From Altererythrobacter sp. H2 (GTDB lineage Bacteria; Pseudomonadota; Alphaproteobacteria; Sphingomonadales; Sphingomonadaceae): a stretch of 64,000 nucleotides of DNA. A program made the translations under genes and the position numbers. The notes under the pieces were generated by a model that saw only the letters and a program-made list of their open reading frames with translations, was not told the DNA's origin and made no database searches. The stretch lies in contig NZ_CP141285.1 of assembly GCF_035319885.1 (NCBI RefSeq), positions 434,001 to 498,000 on the forward strand, read 5' to 3'. Of this stretch, positions 11,851 to 20,536 are shown piece after piece (position 1 is the first letter of the stretch; every line of letters starts with the position of its first letter).

Positions 11851-13116
11851 TCAGGCCGACCCGGCCGGAACGATCTCGCCCTTGCCGTGGCGGGCAATGA
11901 ACGCCTCGACCACCGGAGCGATCTGGTCACGCCAGCGGCTGCCGTTGAAGATGCCGTAGTGGCCTGCCCCTTCAGCGAGGTGGTACTGCTTCTTCGACTG
12001 GGCGAGGTCGGTGGCAAGCTCCAGTGCGGCCTTCGTTTGCCCTAGCCCGGAAATATCGTCGCGCTCGCCCTCGACCGCCAGCAGGGCAGTGTCGCGGATG
12101 TCCGACGGCAGCACGAGTTCGCCGCGGTGGCGGAAGGTGCCATTCGGGATGGCGTGGACCTGGAACACCTCTTCTACCGTCTGGAGATAGAATTCAGCCG
12201 TCATGTCGCAGACGCTGCGGTATTCCTCGTAGAAGTCCTTGGTCGTCTGGGCGCTGTCCTGGTCGCCAACCGTCAGGTGCTTGAACATCTCGTAGTGGCT
12301 TAGCATGTGGTTGCCCAGGTTCATGCTCATGAACCCCGCCAGCTGGAGGAAGCCGGGATAGACTTTCCGTCCGGCGCCGGGATAGGTCATCGGCACAGTG
12401 GCGATCACGTTGTGACGGAACCAGCTCAGCGGACGCTCCATCGCCAGGTCGTTGACGGTGGTCGGTGACTTGCGGGTGTCGATCGGACCGCCCATCAGCG
12501 TCAGCGTGGCCGGGCGGCAGGGATCCTTGCGCGCGTTCATCAGTGCCGTGGCGGCATAGGCCGGAACCGAAGGCTGGCACACCGCAATCATGTGCGGGCG
12601 ACCACCGTTACCGTCGAGCCCGATGAAGTCGAGGAACTCGACCAGGTAGTCGATATAGTCGTCAAGGTCGAACCGGCCATCGCTCACCGGCACCATGCGC
12701 GCATCGGTCCAATCCGTGATGTAGACCTCGCATCGCTCGGCCATCCGTTCCACGGTGCCGCGCAGCAGGGTGGCGTAGTGTCCGCTCATCGGGGCGACGA
12801 TCAGCACCTTGGGGGCCTTGTCGGCCAGGCCTTCGCGCCGGAAGCGCAGCAGGTCGCCGAATGGCTTGTGCAGCACGGTCGCCTCGCTCAGCGCGTGGCG
12901 CGTGCCGTCCACCATGACGCTGTCGATCCCGAAAGACGGCTTGCCGCGCGGGGCGGCCGCATGGGCAAACACCTCCAGCGCCGAGGCCGCGATCGGGCCC
13001 AGCCCCATGTAGCCCATCGGCAGACGCGGGTTGGACAGCATTCCTGCAGAAATCGTGGCCCAGTTGCTGGCGCTGGTCAGCCAGGCGCGCTGGAGTTCAT
13101 AAGCGTGATAAAGCAA
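11851..13116 (-). CDS. phaZ: Intracellular polyhydroxyalkanoate depolymerase
   Basis: Intracellular PHB depolymerase of 421 residues that hydrolyses amorphous polyhydroxybutyrate granules to release monomers or oligomers. The nucleophile is Cys180 in AVCQPS, the Cys form of the lipase box seen in Ralstonia-type PhaZ1, and the C-terminal GAGHYGIFNG carries the catalytic His. The opening MLYHAYELQRAWLTSASNW is characteristic. The upstream region carries two TGCA-rich 13-bp repeats that could bind a PhaR-type regulator. PHA metabolism is also hinted at by the nearby MaoC hydratase and thiolase, but phaC, phaB and phasins are not here. Confidence 0.95.
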   Translation of the reverse strand: MLYHAYELQRAWLTSASNWATISAGMLSNPRLPMGYMGLGPIAASALEVFAHAAAPRGKPSFGIDSVMVDGTRHALSEATVLHKPFGDLLRFRREGLADKAPKVLIVAPMSGHYATLLRGTVERMAERCEVYITDWTDARMVPVSDGRFDLDDYIDYLVEFLDFIGLDGNGGRPHMIAVCQPSVPAYAATALMNARKDPCRPATLTLMGGPIDTRKSPTTVNDLAMERPLSWFRHNVIATVPMTYPGAGRKVYPGFLQLAGFMSMNLGNHMLSHYEMFKHLTVGDQDSAQTTKDFYEEYRSVCDMTAEFYLQTVEEVFQVHAIPNGTFRHRGELVLPSDIRDTALLAVEGERDDISGLGQTKAALELATDLAQSKKQYHLAEGAGHYGIFNGSRWRDQIAPVVEAFIARHGKGEIVPAGSA

Positions 13117-13165
13117 TCGTATTCCCCTGCTTCAGCGCTTCTGGCGAGCGCCTCGACCCCTACCC

Positions 13166-13209
13166 TTGTGCAGTGCAAGGTAAGCCCTGCCTTAAATTGT
13201 GCAATGCAT
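13166..13209. promoter_or_regulatory. Two TGCA-rich direct repeats upstream of phaZ
   Basis: TTGTGCAGTGCAA (13166-13178) and TTGTGCAATGCAT (13197-13209) are direct repeats 31 bp apart, about three helical turns. They lie in the 175-base divergent region between phaZ and the ABC exporter gene. TGC/GCA-rich dyads are the known type of PhaR target in several proteobacteria, so these could be PhaR sites; that assignment is inference. Confidence 0.5.
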
Positions 13210-13291
13210 CATTTTATCCGAAATGCCGCTTTCCCGTATCCTGAGGCTTGCGGAGGTGGATTTCTGGCGCCGCGATAGCTAGCTGAGAAGC

Positions 13292-15139
13292 ATGGATGTG
13301 GAGACAACCGCCGAAGCCCCTCGCCGGGGCCTGTTCGCCCGCCGGGGCACCCCAAAGCCGCAGGATGACGCCGCCAAGCCGGCCCGCACGCTCGGCCCCT
13401 TGCGGATGATCCTGCGCGAAGCGGCCAATTACCCGGGGCCGCTGGCGGCGGCTGCGGCGGCATTGCTGGTGACGGCGGTGATCACCTCGCTGGCCCTGCC
13501 GACCGCGCTCAAGCTGATCATCGACCGGGGTTTTGCCGAAGGCGGCGACCCGGCCGATATCGGCCGCTGGTTTCGCTATCTGCTGATGCTGGTCGCCCTG
13601 CTGGGCGCAGGCACGGCGGTGCGGTTCTACTTCGTCAGCTGGCTGGGCGAGCGGGTGGTGGCCGACATCCGCCGCAAGGTGCAGGACAACCTGCTGCGCC
13701 TGTCGCCTGCCTTCTTCGAGGAAAACAGCCCGAAGGAGATCTCCAGCCGGATGACCGCAGACACTGCGATCATCGAGCAGGTGGTGGGGACCACGCTGTC
13801 GGTCGCGGTGCGCAACGTCATCATGGCGGTGCTGGGGACGGGCTACCTGTTCTGGCTCGCCCCGCAGCTGGCGATCTGGATGTTTGTCGCGATCCCGCTG
13901 GTTATCGTGCCGATCGCGGTGTTCGGGCGGCGCCTGCGCACGATCAGCCGGACCAGCCAGGACCGCGTGGCCGATGTCGGCGCGATCATCACCGAAACCC
14001 TGTCAGCCATGAAGATCGTCCAGGCCTTCAACCAGGAGAGCCGCGAAGGCGAACGCTTCGGCGATGCGGTCGAACGGACTTTCGATACGGCGCGCCGCCG
14101 GGTCCTGATCCGGGCTGTGATGACCGCGCTGCTGATCACCCTGATCTTCGGCGCGCTGACCGTGCTGTTGTGGCGAGGGGCCCTGCTGGTGATAAGCGGC
14201 GCCATTACCGGGGGGACGATCTTCGCCTTCATCATCGCCGGGGTGATCGTGGCCGGTGCCTTCGGTGCGCTGACCGAGGTGTTCGGCGACCTGCTGCGCG
14301 GTGCCGGTGCCGCCAGCCGGCTGGAGGAACTGCTCAACGAAAAGCCGGTGATCTCCGTGCCGGCCCGGCCGGAAAGCCTGCCGGAGCCCCCGCGCGGCAG
14401 CCTCTCGTTCCGGAACGTCACCTTCCGCTACCCCACGCGCCCAGAACAGGCCGCGCTCAAGGACTTCACGCTGGAGGTGGAGCCGGGCGAGACAGTCGCG
14501 CTGGTCGGCCCGTCAGGCGCAGGCAAGTCGACCGTGTTCCAGCTGGCTGAACGGTTCTACGATCCGCAGGCGGGCACGATCCGGCTCGATGGCGTGCCCC
14601 TGCCCAGCGCTGACCCGGCCGAAGTGCGCAAGCGGATCGCGCTGGTGCCGCAGGACGGGGTGCTGTTCAGTGCCAACGCGCGGGACAACCTGCGCTATGG
14701 CCGGTGGGACGCGAGCGACGAAGAGATCTGGGAGGCCGCCCGCGCCGCCAATGCCGAAAGTTTTCTGCGCGAACTGCCGCAGGGGCTCGATACGTTCCTC
14801 GGCGAAAGCGGCACCCGCCTGTCGGGCGGGCAGCAGCAGCGGCTGGCGATTGCCCGCGCCCTCCTGCGCGATGCGCCGATCCTGTTGCTGGACGAAGCGA
14901 CCAGCGCGCTCGACGCCGAGAGCGAGCGGCTGGTGCAGGATGCGCTGGAGCGGCTGATGCAGGGGCGGACCACGCTGGTCATCGCCCACCGGCTGGCCAC
15001 GGTGCGCTCGGCTGACCGGATCGTGGTGCTGGAAGAGGGGCAGATCGTCGAACAGGGCACCCATGCTGTGCTCTCGGCCCAGGGCGGTCTCTACGCCCGG
15101 CTGGCCGCCCTGCAGTTCACTGCCAGCGAAGCCGCCTGA
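13292..15139 (+). CDS. ABC exporter, fused permease and ATPase (MsbA-like)
   Basis: Half-transporter of 615 residues: a six-helix membrane domain (about residues 50-330) fused to a C-terminal ATPase. The Walker A motif is GPSGAGKST (around residue 405), the signature LSGGQQQR (about 510) and Walker B ILLLDEAT (about 530), ending with the H-loop IAHRL. It belongs to the MsbA-related group that exports lipids or hydrophobic compounds as a homodimer. The N-terminal ~35 residues are a charged extension. The substrate cannot be told from sequence. It is divergent from phaZ and lies upstream of an M13 peptidase gene, with about 140 bases between. Confidence 0.93.
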   Translation: MDVETTAEAPRRGLFARRGTPKPQDDAAKPARTLGPLRMILREAANYPGPLAAAAAALLVTAVITSLALPTALKLIIDRGFAEGGDPADIGRWFRYLLMLVALLGAGTAVRFYFVSWLGERVVADIRRKVQDNLLRLSPAFFEENSPKEISSRMTADTAIIEQVVGTTLSVAVRNVIMAVLGTGYLFWLAPQLAIWMFVAIPLVIVPIAVFGRRLRTISRTSQDRVADVGAIITETLSAMKIVQAFNQESREGERFGDAVERTFDTARRRVLIRAVMTALLITLIFGALTVLLWRGALLVISGAITGGTIFAFIIAGVIVAGAFGALTEVFGDLLRGAGAASRLEELLNEKPVISVPARPESLPEPPRGSLSFRNVTFRYPTRPEQAALKDFTLEVEPGETVALVGPSGAGKSTVFQLAERFYDPQAGTIRLDGVPLPSADPAEVRKRIALVPQDGVLFSANARDNLRYGRWDASDEEIWEAARAANAESFLRELPQGLDTFLGESGTRLSGGQQQRLAIARALLRDAPILLLDEATSALDAESERLVQDALERLMQGRTTLVIAHRLATVRSADRIVVLEEGQIVEQGTHAVLSAQGGLYARLAALQFTASEAA

Positions 15140-15278
15140 CGCCCCTGTTGCGTCCAGGTTTTCGACCAACTCCGCTCTGCGCCCGACCAGCGGCCCCTCC
15201 CGGCTGCACGGCTGGCTATGGCTGTACGCATTCTGGCTGTCGCCTCGTCGCGGCGGCCCAATACTCGGGGATGCTGTG

Positions 15279-17426
15279 ATGACCAAGACTTTGCTTGCCG
15301 CCGGTGCCAGCGCGCTGGCCCTGATGTTCGCTGCGCCGCTTGCTGCGCAAGGGGACGATATCGTGGAAGTGGCGCAGCCAGCCGAGACGGGCTCGACCCT
15401 GCCGACCATGAGCTTTGGCGAGTGGGGGGTCGACACCACCCTCCTGTCCGACACGATTGCGCCGGGTGACGACTTCTTCGGATACGTCAATCAGGAGTGG
15501 CTCGACGCCAATCCCCTGCCGCCCGAATTCAGCCGCTTCGGTGCGTTCACCTTGCTGGCCGAAAAATCGACCGCCGACGTGAAGGCGCTGGTCGATGAGC
15601 TGGTGGCAAGGGACGGCGCACTGTCGGCTGGCGAGCAGCGGATCGTCGATGCCTACAATGCCTTTGCCGATACGGCTGCAATCGAGGCGGCAGGGCTTGC
15701 TCCTGCCCGGCCCTACCTGGGTGCGATCTTCGGGGCTGCCGATCTCGATGCCCTCGTCAAGGTCTGGGCCACGCCCGGCATTCCCTCTCCGCTCGGTGCA
15801 TTCGTGACGGTCGACCAGAAGGCGCCCGATACCTATGTCACCTATGTCTCCAGCGGCGGGCTGGGCTTGCCGGACCGCGATTACTACAGCGACGAAAGCG
15901 AGCGCGGCCGGACCATCCAGCAGAAATACCGCGAGTACCTGGAATTCCTGCTGGGCGAGGCCGGCTATGCTGACCCAGCCGCCGCTGCACAGGCGGTCTA
16001 TGCACTCGAGGAGCGGATTGCGCGCGAGATCTCTTGGGACCGCACCGTCAGCCGCAACCGGGACCTGACCTACACGGCGGCCACGCCGGAGGAATTCGCG
16101 GCGATGGCAGGCGATTTCCCGCTCGCAACCATGCTGGCGGCGACCGGGTTCGACCGCGCACCCAAGTTTGTCATCCCTCAGGTTCCCCCATCGCCGGAAC
16201 GGGTGGCCGAACTCGGCCTGGCGCCGGAGGTGGTCGCCAAGATTGGCAAGGGCACCCCGGGTATGTTCGGCCTGCTCACCGAGACGCCGCTTGCAACCCT
16301 GCAGGCGTGGACTGCGGTGCGCCTGCTGTCGGGCAATGCAGCCGTGCTGCCGGAGCGGTTCGACAAGGCCCAGTTCGCCCTCTACGGCACCTTGCTCACC
16401 GGCACGCCGGAGCAGCGCCCGCGCTGGAAGCGGGCGATTGCCGAAACCGAGGGGCATCTCGGCGAGGTAGTTGGCAAGGCCTATGTCGAGCGCCATTTCC
16501 CCAAGGAAAACAAGGCTGCGATGGATGAGCTGGTGCGCAACCTGCGCAGCGCCATGGCCGAATCGATCAGCGAACTCGACTGGATGGGGGCAGACACCAA
16601 GCGCGAGGCCATGGCCAAGCTGGAAAGCTTCGACCCCAAGATCGGGTACCGGGACAACCTGGAAACCTACGAAGGCCTTGCGATCACCCGTGATCCGATG
16701 GCCAACCGCATGGCGGCGGCCAGGTGGGGCTTCGAGGACAATCGCGCCAAGCTGGGCCAGCCGATCGACCGGACCGAATGGGGCATGTTGCCGCAGACCG
16801 TGAACGCCTATTACAACGCCACCAAGAACGAGATCGTCTTCCCGGCCGGTATCCTGCAGCAGCCGTTCTTCGGCATTACGGCGGACCCGGCGGTCAACTA
16901 CGGTGCCATCGGCGGCGTGATCGGCCATGAAATGGGCCACGGCTTCGATGACCAGGGCTCAAAGTCCGACGCCCGCGGCGAACTGCGCAACTGGTGGACC
17001 GACGCGGACCGCGCCGAGTTCGACAAGCGTGGTGACAAGCTGGTGGCCCAGTACAATGCATTCTGCCCGCTCGACGATGGCAAGACCTGCATCAACGGCC
17101 GCCTCGCGCTGGGCGAGAACATCGGCGATATCGGCGGCCTCAGCCTGGCCTATCGCGCCTACAAGCTCTCGCTGGGCGGGCGTGAGGACAAGGTGATCGA
17201 CGGGCTGACCGGCGACCAGCGCTTTTTCATCGCCTGGGCGCAGGTGTGGCGGGCGCAGAACCGCGAAGATGCCATGCGCCAGCGTATCCGCCTCGGGCCG
17301 CACAGCCTGGAGCAGTTCCGCGCCAATGGCCCGGTGCGCAACATGGACGCGTGGTACGAGGCTTTCAACGTCGGGCCGGAGAACAAGCTCTACCTGCCGC
17401 CGGAACAGCGCGTGCGGATCTGGTGA
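15279..17426 (+). CDS. M13 family zinc metallopeptidase (neprilysin/PepO-like)
   Basis: Secreted or periplasmic zinc endopeptidase of 715 residues, the usual length for M13. A signal peptide is clear (MTKTLLAAGASALALMF, cleavage after LAAQ). Zinc ligands are His550 and His554 in GHEMGHGFDD with the third ligand in GENIGDIGG; NAYYNATKNEIVFPAGIL is the conserved substrate-binding stretch. The start at 15279 is chosen because it gives the signal peptide; the longer frame upstream encodes nothing family-like. A hairpin (17437-17468) follows the stop. Confidence 0.95.
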   Translation: MTKTLLAAGASALALMFAAPLAAQGDDIVEVAQPAETGSTLPTMSFGEWGVDTTLLSDTIAPGDDFFGYVNQEWLDANPLPPEFSRFGAFTLLAEKSTADVKALVDELVARDGALSAGEQRIVDAYNAFADTAAIEAAGLAPARPYLGAIFGAADLDALVKVWATPGIPSPLGAFVTVDQKAPDTYVTYVSSGGLGLPDRDYYSDESERGRTIQQKYREYLEFLLGEAGYADPAAAAQAVYALEERIAREISWDRTVSRNRDLTYTAATPEEFAAMAGDFPLATMLAATGFDRAPKFVIPQVPPSPERVAELGLAPEVVAKIGKGTPGMFGLLTETPLATLQAWTAVRLLSGNAAVLPERFDKAQFALYGTLLTGTPEQRPRWKRAIAETEGHLGEVVGKAYVERHFPKENKAAMDELVRNLRSAMAESISELDWMGADTKREAMAKLESFDPKIGYRDNLETYEGLAITRDPMANRMAAARWGFEDNRAKLGQPIDRTEWGMLPQTVNAYYNATKNEIVFPAGILQQPFFGITADPAVNYGAIGGVIGHEMGHGFDDQGSKSDARGELRNWWTDADRAEFDKRGDKLVAQYNAFCPLDDGKTCINGRLALGENIGDIGGLSLAYRAYKLSLGGREDKVIDGLTGDQRFFIAWAQVWRAQNREDAMRQRIRLGPHSLEQFRANGPVRNMDAWYEAFNVGPENKLYLPPEQRVRIW

Positions 17427-17436
17427 CACCAATGGC

Positions 17437-17468
17437 GGGGCAAGTCGCGGTTAGCGTTGACTTGCCCC
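17437..17468 (+). terminator. Hairpin after the M13 peptidase gene
   Basis: Ten-base perfect arms GGGGCAAGTC and GACTTGCCCC separated by 12 bases, between the peptidase stop and the uppP start. No T-tract follows, so it may be an attenuator, an mRNA-stabilising stem or a weak terminator. Confidence 0.45.
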
Positions 17469-17493
17469 GGCCAATCGCCTTGAGCGGCGAGCC

Positions 17494-18306
17494 ATGAACG
17501 AAACAGTCACCGCAATCCTGCTCGGTATCCTGGAAGGGCTGACCGAGTTCCTGCCGGTATCCTCCACCGGGCACCTGATCCTCGCCACCGAGCTGTTCGG
17601 CTATGATGCCGCGCAGTGGGCGCAGTTCAACATCGTCATCCAGCTGGGGGCGATCCTGGCGGTAGTGGTGAGCTATTTCCGCACATTCTGGACTATGGGC
17701 ACCGGCCTGCTGCGGTGGGAGCCCACCTCGGTCCGGTTCGTGCGCAATATCCTCGTCGCCTTCATTCCCGCCGCCGTCATCGGGCTGATGGTCAAGGATA
17801 CGATCGACGTGATGCTCGAATCGCCCAACGTGGTGGCCTGGGCGCTGGTTATCGGCGGGATTGCCATGCTGGGGCTGGAGAAGACAATCCGCCCGTCCGA
17901 AGACACCGGCGTTGCCGACCTTCCCCTGAAGAAGGTGATCGGGATCGGGTTCGTCCAGTGCCTGGCGATGATTCCCGGGACCAGCCGTTCGGGGGCGACC
18001 ATCCTGGGCGCACTGGCGATGGGCGTGGGTCGCAAGACCGCGGCGGAGTTCAGCTTCTTCCTTGCCGTGCCGACCATGATTGGCGCCGCAACGGTGAAAA
18101 TCCTCTCCGAGCCTGAAAAACTGCTCGCGGGCGGCGGCCTGGTTGGGTGGGACGAAATCGCCATCGGTTTCGTGGCTGCCTTCCTTGTCGCTCTGGCGGT
18201 GATCCGCGCATTCGTCGCCTATGTCAGCCGTTACGGCTTTGCACCGTTTGCCTGGTACCGCATCGTTATCGGAATCGCGGCGCTGGCGTGGCTCACCTTG
18301 CGCTGA
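17494..18306 (+). CDS. uppP: Undecaprenyl-diphosphatase
   Basis: BacA/UppP family membrane phosphatase of 270 residues that recycles undecaprenyl diphosphate to the monophosphate carrier for peptidoglycan and polysaccharide synthesis. Both signature motifs are intact: EGLTEFLPVSSTGHL at the N-terminus and MIPGTSRSGATI in the middle, with seven to eight membrane segments. Length matches the family. It gives bacitracin tolerance when overexpressed in other bacteria. Upstream lies a hairpin separating it from the M13 peptidase gene. Confidence 0.97.
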   Translation: MNETVTAILLGILEGLTEFLPVSSTGHLILATELFGYDAAQWAQFNIVIQLGAILAVVVSYFRTFWTMGTGLLRWEPTSVRFVRNILVAFIPAAVIGLMVKDTIDVMLESPNVVAWALVIGGIAMLGLEKTIRPSEDTGVADLPLKKVIGIGFVQCLAMIPGTSRSGATILGALAMGVGRKTAAEFSFFLAVPTMIGAATVKILSEPEKLLAGGGLVGWDEIAIGFVAAFLVALAVIRAFVAYVSRYGFAPFAWYRIVIGIAALAWLTLR

Positions 18307-18424
18307 TTGTCACGGTTCATCGCATCTTCGGGAACCAGATTGCCGTCGCTGTTTTAACCCCACAGCGGGGCGCGTGTGCCGCGTTCAACGGGTGCAGTGC
18401 ACCCTACGACAAGGGGAAAATACC

Positions 18425-18676
18425 ATGAAGAATTCGTTCCTGATTCCGGCCGCCATCCTCTCGCTCGGCCTTGCTGCCTGTGACGGCCCGCGCGAAGAAG
18501 CGGCTGAGGAAACTGGCGAGCAGATGGTCGAGAATGCCGACGCCCAGGCCGAAGCGATGGAAGAAGCCGGCCAGATCACTGACGCGCAGGAAGACGCCAT
18601 GGTGGACAACGCCGAAGAGCAGGCGGACGCCATGGAAGAGAACGCTGAAGAAGTTGACGAGGCCACCGGTCAGTAA
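18425..18676 (+). CDS. Small acidic lipoprotein
   Basis: An 83-residue predicted lipoprotein: signal MKNSFLIPAAILSLGLAAC with lipobox LAAC at Cys19, then a very acidic, Glu/Ala-rich helical tail with a repeat-like pattern (QADAMEENAEE and related segments such as EDAMVDNAEEQ). No catalytic motifs. It starts after a good ribosome site (AAGGGGAAAA). The downstream gene is convergent, so it is monocistronic. Function is unknown; similar Glu-rich lipoproteins occur widely in sphingomonads. Compare the lipoprotein at 25537-25836. Confidence 0.85.
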   Translation: MKNSFLIPAAILSLGLAACDGPREEAAEETGEQMVENADAQAEAMEEAGQITDAQEDAMVDNAEEQADAMEENAEEVDEATGQ

Positions 18677-18750
18677 GCCAGGCAATCTGTTACAGCGAGG
18701 GCGGTCCGGGAGCGATTCCGGGCCGCTTTCGTTTGCGTTCGATCCTGTGG

Positions 18751-19710
18751 TCAGACCGGCGCGGCGCCGCTGCCCCGCCCGCCGCGCAGCAGGTATTCCT
18801 GTGTCCCGCGATGCAACACGTTGTCGACGTCGATCACCGCCGAGTTGGCATAAGTGAAAGCCGGGGCGAGGTTCCGGTAAAGCCGGTCGAAATCGCGCTC
18901 GACGGTCTGGCGGTAGAGATCCTCGAAGCTCTCGATCACGAAATAAGTCGGTTGCAGGTCGCTGATCACGTAGTCGGTCCGCATGACCCGGTCGACATTG
19001 AGCATGATCCGGTTCGGGCTCTGGGCCTCGATCGCATAGACCGCCTCGGTCGGGCCGGACAGGATTCCGGCACCATAGGCGCGCAGGTCCTTGCCATCCT
19101 CGAGGATCAGCCCGAACTCGACCGTATACCAGTAGAGCGCACCCAGGGCCTTGAGCCGGTTGTAGCGCATCGCCTTCCACCCGGCGCGGCCATATTCCTG
19201 CATGTAGTCGGCATAGACCGGGTCGGCCAGCATCGGCACGTGCCCGAACACGTCGTGGAACACGTCGGGTTCCTGGATGTAATCGAACGTCTCGCGGGTG
19301 CGGATGAAGTTGCCGGCCGGGAACCGCCGGTTGGCCAGGTGCCAGAAGAACACGTGGTCCGGGATCAGCATCGGCACGGGGACCACGCTCCAGCCGGTCA
19401 GCGCGCCCAGTTCCTCCGACAGCTTGCCGAAATCGGGCACGCCGCCCCGGCCGAGGTCCAGCCGGTCGAGCCCTGACAGGAACGCGCTGGCGGCCCGGCC
19501 GGGCAGCACGTCCACCTGCCGCGCAAACAGATCGTCCCAGATCCCGTCTTCTTGGCGGGAATAAGCGGTCTGGGCCGGCTCCAGCCAGTCCTCGCCCACG
19601 TGTGCCGGCCGCCGGAGCGGCGCAGTGAAGACATCGGCCGGCATTTCCGGCAGGACAGTGAAATCGGATTCGGGGTTCGCGAGCGTGGCCATGGTTTCAG
19701 TTGCAACCAT
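18751..19710 (-). CDS. phhA: Phenylalanine 4-monooxygenase
   Basis: Tetrahydrobiopterin-dependent, non-haem iron phenylalanine hydroxylase that converts phenylalanine to tyrosine. Iron ligands sit in HDVFGHVPML plus the downstream acidic ligand after YWYTVEFGL. Other conserved blocks are IQEPDVFHD and GILSGPTEA. About 319 residues from the ATG at 19710; an internal ATG at 19692 is an alternative start, and I see no decisive ribosome site for either. It is divergent from ppk2, whose start is only 40 bases away. No pterin carbinolamine dehydratase (phhB) is adjacent. Confidence 0.95.
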   Translation of the reverse strand: MVATETMATLANPESDFTVLPEMPADVFTAPLRRPAHVGEDWLEPAQTAYSRQEDGIWDDLFARQVDVLPGRAASAFLSGLDRLDLGRGGVPDFGKLSEELGALTGWSVVPVPMLIPDHVFFWHLANRRFPAGNFIRTRETFDYIQEPDVFHDVFGHVPMLADPVYADYMQEYGRAGWKAMRYNRLKALGALYWYTVEFGLILEDGKDLRAYGAGILSGPTEAVYAIEAQSPNRIMLNVDRVMRTDYVISDLQPTYFVIESFEDLYRQTVERDFDRLYRNLAPAFTYANSAVIDVDNVLHRGTQEYLLRGGRGSGAAPV

Positions 19711-19750
19711 TAGCACTTTGCGGGCGGACTGACAAACAGGAGAACACCGG

Positions 19751-20536
19751 TTGGAAAAGCTCAAGGGCAAGGCCTACGAAGAACTGCTCGAGCCGCTCGA
19801 GGAGGAACTGGTGGCCATGGCGCGCTGGGCGCGAACCACCGGTGCGCGCATCTGCGTGCTGTTCGAGGGGCGTGACACGGCGGGCAAGGGCGGCGCGATC
19901 AAGGCGGTCAGCGGTCGGCTCAATCCGCGCCAGTGCCACGTGGTGGCGCTCCCCAAACCGACCGAGCAGGAGCGCGGCCAGTGGTATTTCCAGCGCTTCG
20001 TGCCCTACCTGCCCGGGGCGGGCGAGATCGTGCTGTTCGATCGCAGCTGGTACAACCGGGCCGGGGTGGAGAAAGTCATGGGCTTTGCCAGCGAGTCCGA
20101 AGTGGCGCGTTTCCTGGAGGCCGCGCCTGCGTTCGAGCGGCAACTGGTCGATGACGGCATCCTGCTGTTCAAGTACTGGCTCACCACCGACCAGGCGCAG
20201 CAGGAGGAGCGGCTGGCCGAGCGGCTGGATGACCCGCTCAAGCGCTGGAAACTCTCCCCGATCGATCTTGCCGCGCGGGAAAAATACGCCGCCTACACCG
20301 AAGCGCGCGAGGCGATGCTGGCGGCGACCCATACCGAGTGGGCGCCGTGGACCCTGGTCGACTTCAACGACCAGAAGCGTGGGCGGCTGACCCTGATCCG
20401 CAATCTGCTGGACCGGCTGCCGGAAACCCATGTCGAGCCGGAAGCACTGGAGTTCCCGCCGCTGGGGCACGAACCGATGGAAGAAACCTACGGCGTGGTG
20501 CAGCCGATTGCGCCCTATCCTGTCAGCGAAGCGTAG
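19751..20536 (+). CDS. ppk2: Polyphosphate kinase 2
   Basis: PPK2-family kinase of 261 residues transferring phosphate between polyphosphate and nucleotides. Walker A is FEGRDTAGKGG, Walker B region is EIVLFDRSWYNR, and the lid has DDPLKRWKLSPIDL, like class I enzymes that phosphorylate nucleoside diphosphates. The start codon is TTG at 19751, preceded by CAGGAG; an upstream in-frame stop rules out a longer form with ATG. The 3' end overlaps the convergent hydratase gene by 14 bases. The class assignment is by motif resemblance only. Confidence 0.93.
   Translation: MEKLKGKAYEELLEPLEEELVAMARWARTTGARICVLFEGRDTAGKGGAIKAVSGRLNPRQCHVVALPKPTEQERGQWYFQRFVPYLPGAGEIVLFDRSWYNRAGVEKVMGFASESEVARFLEAAPAFERQLVDDGILLFKYWLTTDQAQQEERLAERLDDPLKRWKLSPIDLAAREKYAAYTEAREAMLAATHTEWAPWTLVDFNDQKRGRLTLIRNLLDRLPETHVEPEALEFPPLGHEPMEETYGVVQPIAPYPVSEA

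Noticed and set aside
18331-18353. EcfG-type promoter (GGAAC ... GTT) before the acidic lipoprotein
   Set aside because: The spacer is 15 bases to GTT (14 to TGTT), shorter than the usual 16-17 to CGTT, and the -10 lacks the leading C.
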